Assembly (NCBI RefSeq): GCF_028769735.1
Contig: NC_088178.1
Coordinates: 22,766,357 to 22,830,356, forward strand
Origin: Zonotrichia leucophrys gambelii
Taxonomy: Eukaryota > Chordata > Aves > Passeriformes > Passerellidae
Direction of reading: 5' to 3'
Length of the DNA stretch: 64,000 nucleotides
The notes below the pieces were generated by a model. The model did not search any database. It saw nothing but the letters and a program-made list of their open reading frames with translations, and was not told the DNA's origin. The translations under genes were made by a program, and so were the position numbers. Shown here piece after piece: positions 11,918 through 23,240 of the stretch (positions within the stretch are counted from its first letter, which is position 1; each line of letters starts with the position of its first letter).

Positions 11918-14251
11918 AAATTAAATTCTTTAAAATCCCTGTGAAGAGTATTCAAGATACTGTTGCTGAAGATCCATGATTTGTAGTAGTGTCTGGGTGG
12001 TCCTGAGACAGGAGATGACAACATTAGCTCTTTCCTTAGCCCTTCTAAGAAATGCTTTGATGATTCTCTAATATCCTAGGAATATCCCCTGTGATTCTGC
12101 AGTGGGATGAGGCAATCACAGAGCTGGGATAATGCATCCCAGTTTTACCCAGGCCCTTGCTAAGAGGGGATAGCTCAGAGCCCTTTGTTCTACCAGTTCT
12201 GCACTGACATCTGAGCCAGGATGTGCTCACCATAGTCTAAATAGGGATGTAGGCTCCAAACCATGCCCAAACTCACCCCCACCCACTGCACACATCTGGC
12301 TGTGTACCTGATTTGTGTGTGTGATTAAGGCACTCATCATCACAGCTCAAATAATCATTTTTCCACTGCTCCTTGAACAGATAATGACTGCATTATTGCA
12401 GCCAAAGTAAGCAAGAACATCAAGGGCACAAACACAGATGGGCTTAGCATTGGAAAAACCCTGCCAGTGAAGATTTTTGGGCAACTTGTTGATACACAAT
12501 GCATAGGGAGTTAATTTGATGGAGCTACAACCAGGTGGTTTTGAACCAAATCCCAAGCATGAGCAGAATATCTGTTTTTTGTCTGTATTTTGCAAACTGC
12601 CTGCTCTCACCAATACAGCCTCACATGCAAAATAATTTATATTTTTGGGGTGGTCAAAACTGTAATCCATATTTTACATCTCGGGCTCAGCTTTTCAATT
12701 AATTAGAACCAGAATGACTTGCTCTGCCCTTTCCTCTGTGTACTCAAGTGTTTGTTTGGCATTGTGTGGGCCCTATGGCTCAAATATTTTTTGCAGATGC
12801 ACAGAATTAACCATGCATGTTTAGATGTGCTTGGGGAACACATACATTCATAGAGATGTATATACTTGACCCTGTCACTTTTTTGTTAAACACTGTAAAA
12901 GATATCGACTTTCCCCTCCAGATTTTAAAATGATTTAGAATAGGTGGTAGTGGGGAAATATCTAACACATCCTGTCAAATTAAGTATTTTCTCGGAGACT
13001 GTTCTCTAACATAAAATTATTTCAGCTATTGAGATGTCTGTGCAATGTATTAAGGAGCAGAATGAACAACCAAAATATAAACTAGCTTAAATGGATGTCC
13101 AATATACTGTGTTTTTCCACTTGATTTTAATTTTCTTTTTCCTTCTCCTCGTTCTTTTTCCATCTCTACATAACAGTTTTCCTCTTTGCTTAGTCTGTAT
13201 CACATTTTTCTTTCTAATTCACTGGGCTCACTTTCTCGCTCTCTGCTTGTATTTTTCCAGTGTCTCTCTTAGTAAGAATAATTAAGGTTGGGTCAGATCT
13301 TTGAACCACTTATTTGGAGCACTATCGAATTCAAGCTGGTACCACTGAATAGAAGCACTGGCCTCTTAGACTCACATATGAAATAAAAAAAGGTTCACAG
13401 AACACATCTACCAGGCACATTGCAGGGCTGCATTGGCCACAAGGTTTGGGTTCCTCCTGCTGCTGGCAAAGCAGTCACAGCACAAACTCCTTCTCCTCAC
13501 GCACTTCCAAAGCCTCTGAAAGCCTGGAGATGCCATCAGTGGCTCATAAAAAGCTGATTGCTGGTCTGTAGGGCTGCAAGGACTGAAAAGCTTTCCCAGC
13601 CAGGTGTCATAGCCCAGACCCTGAGGTGTCTCTGCAGATCTGAGCTTCTGAGAGCGTGGTGTGCAGCATGTCTCTCCATGGTTCTGCCACATGAGGCATC
13701 GCTGGCACCCAGCAGCTCCCAGGTACTAAACCTGGCTCCCTCAGCCTGGGCTCAGGCCCCAGGTATAAAGCTCACTTTGTTCAGTTAAGTTATTCAGGAA
13801 TCGTGAAAAGGTGATCTGAGCGAAATCTGAATTTGGCCTGGCATTTTCATAATTGCAGGAACCCGGCTTTTACAGCATTGAAACCATATGAATTCAAATA
13901 AATCCTACTTCTTCATCCCAGTGAGTAACTGGACTTAGACCAAAGCTGCCCTTTGGGATCCTGCTGGGTTTCCAGCCTGCAGTGCACCCCATGATCCTGG
14001 GAGTGTAAGGGAATCCAATTTCCTCCTGATTCACTCCACAATGAAGCTGTCTTATTAGATACCACAATATAACTGTGGTTAAACCCCTCCTATAAAGCAG
14101 CTGCCCACCACAATAGTAATGTGGCCTTACTCCCTGTCATACTTTTCCTCACTTCATTTTCCAGGCCATGAAATTCACTAGTCAGAAGGGGAATAGCAGA
14201 ATTAGAAATAAATCCCATATCCCTTACCTTTTTCCTCTGGGCTAGCACTGA

Positions 14252-14279
14252 CAGTGTTGTGTGTTTGCACACAACACTG
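14252..14279. repeat. Perfect 12-bp inverted repeat with 4-nt loop
   Basis: The left arm CAGTGTTGTGTG (14252-14263) is exactly complementary to the right arm CACACAACACTG (14268-14279), with TTTG between. In RNA it would form a 12-bp hairpin with a tetraloop. I see no protein or known family linked to it. Confidence 0.9.
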
Positions 14280-14320
14280 AATTTTAAAGACATTAAATTC
14301 CACTGAATTTTAAAGACATT
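14275..14320 (+). repeat. Tandem duplication of 20 bp, 26-bp period
   Basis: CACTGAATTTTAAAGACATT occurs at 14275-14294 and again, identically, at 14301-14320. The first copy overlaps the end of the hairpin at 14252-14279, so the two may have arisen together. Confidence 0.9.
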
Positions 14321-17300
14321 TCTCTTTCTTTACAATAACTCACTGGAAGATGAATTTCTTTGTATTTTATGGATTTTTTATTACTTTCCTAAGAGGAACA
14401 GCAGATTTGCAATTTTCAGGGCTTAGATACTGCTAGACACACAGGGCACTCAAATAGAAAATTCCAACTTGGGGTTGTGGCATTTGAGCAGGTTTATTCT
14501 GGCATTTTCTTTCCTTGCCAAAGGAAAAACCTCTGTATCCAGAATTGCAATACAGGGAGTGCAGGTGCTTTACTACCCATTCATGTGTTTGAGGAATCCA
14601 ACTCAGCCTGGGCATGAGCCCATTCAGCACTTCTTAGTGTCTGCAACTGCAGTCAGCCTTGAGCTAACACAAAGCACACTCCTCACCCACCCTACACTGC
14701 AGGGTAAATGTGCTACTGGGTATTGAATTTTCTCTGCCTGTTAAATCAGACAACTTATTTTTCAGCTGAGTGAATATAAAGAGTTTTGTAGAGCTGTGTT
14801 AAAATGCAGCTCAGGTTTAGAGGAATTACCTGAGGGTACTGAGTGCATTTTCCCATGTTATCTGTTTGATAAGAGCCAGATCACTTTTATTTGTGCGTGT
14901 ATGTGTGTGCAATAGATAATATGCCATGAGGAGTCATTGTTAAAGACTCCAAGAAGCCAATGCTCAGAACATCTGGCTAGTGAAAGCTCTGGACATGGAA
15001 AATATAAATGTCAAGGCTGATATTTATAAATTGGAAGGGCCATGACGACATCTGCTAACAAGCTTTCTTCCAGAGCCCATTTGCTGTACATGGTTATTCA
15101 CAGGCAACAACAGAAACGTGCATGGATCACATGCATGGCCTGCCCTTCCTTTCAGAACACATGCTCCAATAACGCACACATGCTCTGTTCTCACAACACA
15201 GAAATACAAGTGTTTGCAAACCTCACAGCAAAGCTCATGCATAGCAGACCACAGTGGGACACACACTGCTGGAACAGGCTAAAAATAGCTGGGGAAAAAG
15301 CCTTGCATTAACACAGAATACAGTCAAACTCACTTAGCCTTAACTCTTCCAGTGAAATAAGCTCCTTTTCTGCCTTGCTCTACAGGAGACACTTTGTACT
15401 ACAAATCTAATCCTGAAGCCTTGTTTTTATGACTGAGTAGTTGTGAATGGGAATCTCAAGACTTTAAACAAAGTCTAACCTATTTGACCACAGTAGCTCA
15501 ATACTAACATAAAAACGAACTACAGGTAAAAGAAATGTGATCCTACATTTATAACCACAGGCACCTTTTCTTCAGCTTAGTGCCAAATGAGAAATATAAA
15601 ACTGATCCAATGCATAAGCATAAAGGTTTTGCTAATGACTTATTATTGTAGGTGTCTAGACCACGGTTCACCCCAACGTTCTTGGCACTGGCCACTGCCA
15701 CAGAGGCTGCCCACAAGGCTGCCAAGTTGTCAAGAGAAGGGAAAACATCGGCAGAAAGAGCCTAGATTGCTTTATGATATCCATGAATTTAGCAAAGAAT
15801 GGATTCCATGCTGTCTGTCCAGTCTGCAGTACAGCTGGACACACATACACCTATATGAAAATGGTAGGAAAAGCAAAGATTAAGTAATGTGGAGGAGATG
15901 CACCTCCTGGTCACAAAATGAAGGAGAGGATGCCTAGCTCTGCCTCCCACTTCCTGCAGTCTGCATTAATGACAGGTGACAAGGATATATGAGATGAAAG
16001 TGACACATGTCCCCATCTCAGAGATTCTGCTGAAGGCTGCAGGCTCCAAAATACCCCACTTTAATTGGCATGGATGGACTGAAGAGCAAAGTGCAGTGTT
16101 TGTGTGATCACAGCCTCCTGCAAAGTGAGCTCAGAGAGGTGGAGGTGAGTGCAGCAGATGGAGATGCAGGAGGGGTCCCTTGCTAATCCTTTCTCCAGGG
16201 CCCACACAAGCATGTGCAGCCAGAGTTTAAAATGGCAGGTAGAAACAGCACTGGAGAAAGAGAATATTTAAGCAGGAAATGGAGAAAGATGGAACTGAAA
16301 AGATACCAGGGGGTAGAAGTCCTGGCACTGGATGATGAAACGAGGCTGCACTGGCTGAGAAACAGTACAACAAGGGGGGATCACAAAGGAAGAGATCATC
16401 TAAACTCAGCCACTGCTGCTTTTTGAATCCTAAGAAATCCTAAGAAAACATTTTGTTTGTGCTGCATCAAACAAATCTTAGGCAGCTTAACAAAGTTAGC
16501 AGTTGTAGGGCTGTGTCCAGCCCCAGTCAGAATACATTGAGCTGGGTCAGATGTAAACAGATATTATACACTGTCTTTACTCAACACAGCTCAAATGAGA
16601 AGTGGAAAACAAGAAAGGAAAAGAAACCTCTTCATAAAACATCTTGCATTGTATTTTAAATCTTAATCAGCATTGAGGAGGAAAGAACAGAAAGTGCTCT
16701 TGGATAACCATTGCTGAAAAATACCTCATTGTTCAAAAATCCTAACTTGTGTGCTCCAATTTTGTTACTCGTTCGCCTTCAGAAATATGGATTTAATATT
16801 CATGATGGATTTAAATTTCACTAAAATAAAATACCTAATGCATTACCAATAGAGAATTTAGTTTAATGAAACAAAACTGAAATCTATACACAAATTATGT
16901 TTCCAAAGGACTTCTGTGTTCTTTAATAATTTTACTTTCAGGTATTTATAGCTTTCATTAAAACACCATTTGCATACTGCTTCATATGAATTGGTCATAC
17001 TGAAGCTGAGACACTTAAGTAATAGTGAAAGTAAACATGTAAGACTTTTGCTTGTTTTTCTCTAATTTCATCTGTGTTTGTGTCATCCCACAGTGGCAGC
17101 ACATTATTAAGAACAACAGAACAAGGTAAAGCACATGGATCTTTTCATGTGTTTAGCAGGTAAAAGTGAGGCTGCGCATCTTTTCAGCCCCATCTGGAGG
17201 ATAACAAATTAACTCTTTGACTTTACAAGGGGAAAGAAGTTATCAGTCACGGCCAGCTGACAGGGAAGGTCTATTAGCACAGAGATGCTACAGGTTTGGA

Positions 17301-20300
17301 CATGAATGTCAGGACTTCCCGTCGTTACTGAGATGCATTAGAGAGCTGTGTGCTGAGGCCAGGTTCCACAGCTTTAATTAATATATTCTGTGCACTCTGA
17401 CCAACCTGATAATCCAAGAAGCCTCAATAAAAACCATCCAGGGAGGGAGGATATGTCATCACCATATCATTTGTTACAGTCGGGAGATTTACCTCTTGTT
17501 GTTACTGCACTGAGTTACACCGTGCTCCTGTTTTACTTTCACTGGAGGGCTCGTGTACCTGGGGCTGTGCAAAGGGCATGATGACAGAACTGCCAGAGCC
17601 AGTGCTTGTTAAAGGAGGCATTGAGCCATCTGCTCACCTTAAAGGAGGATCAAATAGAAACAGCAAAAAACTAAGGAGGGGAACATGCTGTGTTCCCTCA
17701 TTTGGCTCTCTGCTCAGGAGGAGCAGAGGATGCCTTCACAGAAGCAAGATGGCATATCTGACAGAGGCAGGCAGGGCTGGGAGGAAGAAAGACCAACTGA
17801 TGCACTGCTGAACTGCCCAAAATGTCTTTTTCTGGACACTGTATATCCACCAGGGTTCAAAAAAATTGGGCAAACTAAGAGCAGAATTTAGGCCAGTTCA
17901 AGATATAAAGGTTCACCTTCCACAAAGGAACCAGGAGGTGTTTTGGGACCATTCCATACCACAGAAAGCTCTTGCACCCAAACTGACAAACCCTGAAGTT
18001 CTTCTGCTGACTGTAGATATCTGCATGCCACGCCCTGCAAGATAGAGAAGTCCTGAAGCTGTGTCCTCATCCCTGGTTGAACACAGGGCAAACAAATGCA
18101 AAGGTGACACTGCTTCCTTGGCTGCAGAGGCTGGAGGAGCAGTGATCCCCCTCCCCATGAGCATCAGGAGGCACTCTTCAGGCAGTGTCCTGACCAGGGA
18201 GGCAGACAGGGTAATTTAAACAAACAAGGCCCCAGTGATGGAAATTTCAAGCTCAAAGCTACCATATGAAGGGAAATCATCTGACCGCAATTTACCTGTT
18301 AGACTTCAAAGGTGTCTAGGTCTCCTCTAAATAAAAGCAGTCTTTTCTTTAATGAAGTTAAGTACTGTATTTCAGCACCATGTGTTGTGAAAAGGAAGCA
18401 ATTTGGATTAATTTACTGAAATTTACCTTTCAGATGCAGTTAAGTGGAATTAAAAGTTTGTCTGAGTTGACAGAGTTCTGTTTTCCATCACTGCATTGTC
18501 TTGAAAGAAAGGATAACAGACTAAGTGCTTAAATTCCATCCAAACTGATAAGGTTCACTCTGTATAGGCAAACTCAGTGTAGTTTATTACATATTGTCTC
18601 CCTTCATCCATCACTGCTATACATTTTTTCCCCCTAAAACAACTGCTTCTCCAAAATAAATTGATATTTGTGATGTTATTGCATTCATCTGGGGTTGAAT
18701 AGTCTGCACTGGGCTATCAGAGAGCTGCCATTTCTACTTACAGGAAGAATTCATTTCATTTCCCACTAATGGTAGCTTTTGCAGGGCTAAGCTTACATCT
18801 GGGACAAAAATTTTTTTTCCTCTTCTGAGAACAATTCTTTGCCCTTAATTTCTTTCCTGCTGAAGCATGTGTGTCCTTACCCTCTTTCCAAACACCACCT
18901 TCACCCAGATCTCTTCCTTGGCAGTGAGAATTAACTTGCCCATTACATCCATTCTACTTTTTTTTGTTCCCACCACTGTACTTCTCTCTTTCACATCCCC
19001 TAGCTGCCATTGCTCCTTCCAAACCTCACCCCTCCCATAACGCCCTCCTAGTTAATAACTCCCCTCCCTCCTTTTTCCCAGGAGTTTTCCTCCCTCCTTG
19101 CCTTAGGTCCCAGGATAACTCCCCCCAGCTGCTGGGAGAGGTTCTCTGTTCTCCTGGACTGGTTTTGTTGGCAGCCTTGAACCATTTGCCTGCTACAGCA
19201 AAGGTGCAATCCTGACCTGCCCTCCACTGACCACTCTGAAACCTCACAGGCATTTCTCTATTCTTTCAATTAACTGAGCATCTCACCATGAAAAGCCAGT
19301 GCATGATCAGTAATTAATTATTTATATTACATGGGGAAGCCCAGCTAACACAGTGTCAACAGAAACAATGATACTCTGTATGCCAAACTTCAGCCTTGCA
19401 GCCTGAGGGTTTTGTCTCCCCTCCCTGCTGCCCCAGCTGGATTTTGGCTATGGGAGGTAGCCAGGGTTTGAGTCTTGTCTAAGTTCACATTTCTCCCAAG
19501 GACAGACTTCAGATCTGCACTTTTCTGCAAAATCAAGTAGTTGAAGAAAAAAAATCTTGCTACTTGAAATCTCCATTCAATTTTGATTCTTGACAAGCCA
19601 TTTCAAACAGAAACTGCAGTCAGGCAGGACTTTTTCAGTTTGTTTAGATTTTGGGGGAAGGAGGCAGAAGGGAGAGGAAACCACACATTTCATCAGCATT
19701 TTTTATTTTTTAATAGCCTTCAGTGCAGCCGATTACCCAGGAGATCAGCAAATCTTAGCTCTGTGAAAGACAGGGAGGAGACAGAGCAGAAGCTTTCTCA
19801 TCCTCCACAGCAGTACTAAGCGTCCAACACACAAATCTAAACACTGTCCACCCAGGGGTGCCAACTCAAATGCCTCAGCTGTGAAGACAGAACAAAAAGG
19901 AAAGGACAATCTCCAAGGTACAACTGAAAGTAAACACTAATAATGATGTGTGGTATTAAATGATGACTCATTTTTCACAAGGCCATTGCAGATTGTAGCC
20001 ATAACCTTGGATCAGACCCGAATGACTGTGAGAGCTGAAGTCTTAGTGGAACCATTAATTATGGATTTCCTGGCTTTTATAGGTTGGAGTCAGACCTTTG
20101 ATGTTCCTTTAAGATTGTTCTCCTGTGTTCATTTCCTTTGTTTCTCTGTTGGTAGCTTAAGAAAACACCCTAAGATTTCCATGGAAGTGTATGAGATCGC
20201 CTAGAAATGCGTAGTCCATAAAAGCCCTGCAATTCATGGCTCATAAAGTCCTCTAATCCATGGTCAATAAAGCTTTGGAAAAGAGCTGTATGAACCACAG

Positions 20301-22000
20301 TCATTTCACAGTTCAATGAGGTTCATACAGGAATCAATAACCTGGTTTAAATTTGCCTGGATTTGTCCTCCACCTGCATATTTCTCTTTGACTTTTCAGG
20401 TTGAAAGGCAGCTCCAACAGCTGAATCCTGGGGACTTTGCATGGAAACAATGAGCTTTATGCAGCTTTCCCCCAAAAGCTGTAACAAAGACCTAAATCCC
20501 TCTACTTTGTCTCAAAGGTGAGTAATTCAAGTTTCAGGTGACAACTGGTGAGTTAGGGAACTGGAAGAACAGCCATTTGGAAATACAGGGCCATAGCTCA
20601 AGTTAATACTAAATGCAGAGACCTCAGTCCATACAGAACATAGGGGACTCCAACTGAAGTGTAGGCAACTGCACAATGGATTTTTGGGTCAGGCCAGAGC
20701 AAGAACTCCCTAGTACTCCAATTACCTTTCAAAAATGAGTGCTAAGTCTCCCTGCTGAAACATTACTGAGGCAATGCAAAGAAGTCCACATTTCTCTCCT
20801 GCACAGGTAACACTCCATTGCCTGTGTGATCAGCCACCCTGCTTGTTTCCTCCCAGAAATGATCACCATACAAGGTCTGGTCACAGACACACATTTGTGC
20901 TCTTTTCTTGCCAATCAGAAAGGAACCAGTTGGAGAGAACTCACTGTTTATTGCTTTGTGCAGGGTCCAGCTTGCAATTAATGCTGATGAAACCCAACTG
21001 CCAAAAGCACAATATGCAGCAGCTGGTTTATGAAAGTTGAGACCCCATCCAATTTATGGGAAAACCAGAGCTGGTTGTGAGTCTCTGATTTAGTGAACTT
21101 GTATTTTTTTGTGTTTTGTTTTGCTTTGTTTCCAGGAAAACACCAGAAGTTACTCCAGAACTGCAGAAGCTCTAAAACCATCTGAAAACACTAAGGCAGG
21201 CTTCCCTTCTTCCACCAGCCTTTCCTCATTCCTAGGCCTGTGATCTCCCACTAATATCTCCCTGGGATCTTTCATCAAGGCAGGCAACACACAGTGTCTG
21301 GTTCGTCACCAGCGTGGTGGGAGCGGAAACTTGTGTTTCCTCACCCCAATCTCTACCCTTATGAAATGGAAATAGAGGGATAAAAGGCTTTGATTCAGGT
21401 GAAATCTCACAGGAGCACACAGCAAATAATTTAACTCTAACCTTCAGAACTACATCTTAAATCCCTTTCCTAAGAACATTTAATAAAACCAGCAAAATGC
21501 ACAAAAACCATAAGCACCACCTTAAGCTCCCAACTGCACATTTCCACTGCCAATATCCAATATCCTTTCTGGATAGATAGGGTAGAGGTGGGAAGATTGT
21601 GCCCAAGTGCCAGCCTCCCACCAGACCTATTTAAACACCTTACTTGTACAACACATGGGGAACTTGACCACAGACCTTTGTGGAATGCTGGGACACCACA
21701 AGTCAGCAGCCCCCAGGCAGGAGGACAGAAAAGTCCCTTGTATTTGAGGCAATCAGCTATGGGGAACCAAATGTCACCTAGTTCATGCTTAAACATCCTC
21801 TGTGGAGGGAATCCAAGCACTGAACACACACTTTGAAAAGAAAATACATGAATCCTTCTTACAAGGCTGGCACAGACCTCAGAAACAGCCTTATTACATT
21901 AAGATTAATATGCACCACCTTAATAGCAACCCTTACATCATTCACCCTGAGAAAACAATAAACTACAAAAAATGAGGTAACTGCTCCATTAAAAAGAAAG

Positions 22001-22030
22001 AATAAAAATAATAGTAATAATAATAAAAAT
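22001..22030. repeat. Short TAA/A-rich simple repeat
   Basis: The plus strand reads AATAAAAATAATAGTAATAA followed by TAATAAAAAT. It is a low-complexity intronic tract with no other feature seen. Confidence 0.8.
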
Positions 22031-22970
22031 CTGAAAACACAAATATGTGAAGCTTTTTTCCTTAGCAAAGAGAGAAATCTCTGAGAGACTTTCAAGGAAT
22101 TTAGGTGCTATGAAAATGGGAATACATAATGCTCAAAGACAATTATTATATGTGTAGGGGAGCAGCCAGTTCCCAACATATTACTTAGTTCCTTTTACTT
22201 GTTAGAAGATCAATAAACATTGTGGGTGTTTATCTGCCCATGATTTGGTCTGCATAAAGGCACTAAGAGCTTTAGAGGTAGAGAATAAATTGCCCAGGAA
22301 TCCTAAAAGCACACATTGAGAAGCCCTGGTCAAACACGAAGGCTCTTATTCAAACATTGAATGGGAGTTTTTAACCTCAGACCAAGACTGGAATAGCCAT
22401 GGAAAAGTGCCAGCCTCCATTCTTCACAGGGAGGATTTAGTTAAGTACTTCATTTTGCTTCAGTTTGCTATTTTCAATGCAGTCTGAGATGTTAAAACAT
22501 TTCAGCCCCACAACACAGTTAAGAAGGTTGAAAGTCAAATTTGTCAGAATCTTAAGAACTCTCAAGAATATTCTGTATGGTTGGAAAATGGGCAAGACTT
22601 TGTGATGAAAACTGCTGGTACAGATAGGAAAAGAATTATTGGAAGAAAAACAACAAGCACAGAGTATTTTCTATTGTTGTTCTTTTCCTGTTTTTCAATC
22701 TGACAAATCTTCGTTTTTGTGTATTTTAAATATTTTAAGCACTAACTCTTTTTTTCCTCTTTACTTTTTGGTCAAACATGCCTATGAACACGACTATTTT
22801 CCTCCTAGCTCTTCATTAGGCTACAAAAACATCACCTCTCTCCCTGTGTCTCCCAGTTAGCCTTTGTCTGACCCTCCCTATGGTCTAATCAGCAAGATCC
22901 GGGATCTGCAAAGAGCACTGAGTGAGGAGCCAGCAGGAAGAGGACAGGGACCAGAGCAGTCATGACTCAC

Positions 22971-23240
22971 CTGTCTTCTATCCGAACCCAGAGGTCATTG
23001 AACTGCCTCTGGCGATGGTGCTTGTGCTGCTTCTTGTGCCATTTCTTCTGCCTGCCAAACTCCTCCAGCTGGCTGATGCTGTCGGGCAGCAGGAGGTGAG
23101 GAGACAGGCTGTCTTCTTCCTCCATCTGCTGTGGCTTCAGGGAAGGAGATGCCAGTGGGACCTGCTCAGAAAGCTGGACAGGGGGCAGGGCTGTCACTGA
23201 GAGTCCCTCCAAGGCTGGGCTTGTCTTTGTTGTCCTTGAA
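22971..23240 (-). CDS. TRABD2B: TRABD2B (TIKI2) penultimate coding exon: juxtamembrane linker
   Basis: This exon of 270 nt is bounded by acceptor TTTTGCAG|TTCAAGG and donor GACAG|GTGAGT. Its first T completes AA|T (Asn) from the exon at 43686-43776. There follow 89 codons, then AG, which is completed by C of the last exon to give Ser. The protein runs from a Ser/Thr/Pro-rich start, through an acidic patch (MEEED, exon codons 39-43) and [19 protein letters not shown] (codons 46-64), to a strongly basic His-rich stretch ([15 protein letters not shown], codons 65-79), and ends [10 protein letters not shown]. The LLLPDS...LEEFGRQ and [10 protein letters not shown] blocks are what I know from TIKI2 tails and distinguish it from TIKI1. 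The length is a multiple of three and both flanking introns are phase 2, so skipping it would keep the frame. The segment links the catalytic domain to the membrane anchor. Confidence 0.92.

Larger units (their letters stand above)
4015..22970 (-). other. TRABD2B: TRABD2B last intron (18,956 nt, phase 2)
   Basis: This intron is bounded by GTGAGT at 22970 and CAG at 4015. It contains an imperfect ATT/ATC microsatellite (4112-4176), a diverged CR1 (about 7930-8450), a short A-rich tract (11886-11917), a perfect hairpin (14252-14279) next to a tandem duplication of 20 bp (14275-14320), and an AT-rich stretch with an octamer (about 16920-17060). It also has a relatively GC-rich patch at about 10500-11700, with many open but unconvincing frames, and a TAA-rich run (22001-22030). 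I found no further exon that fits the phase 2 junctions. Confidence 0.85.
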
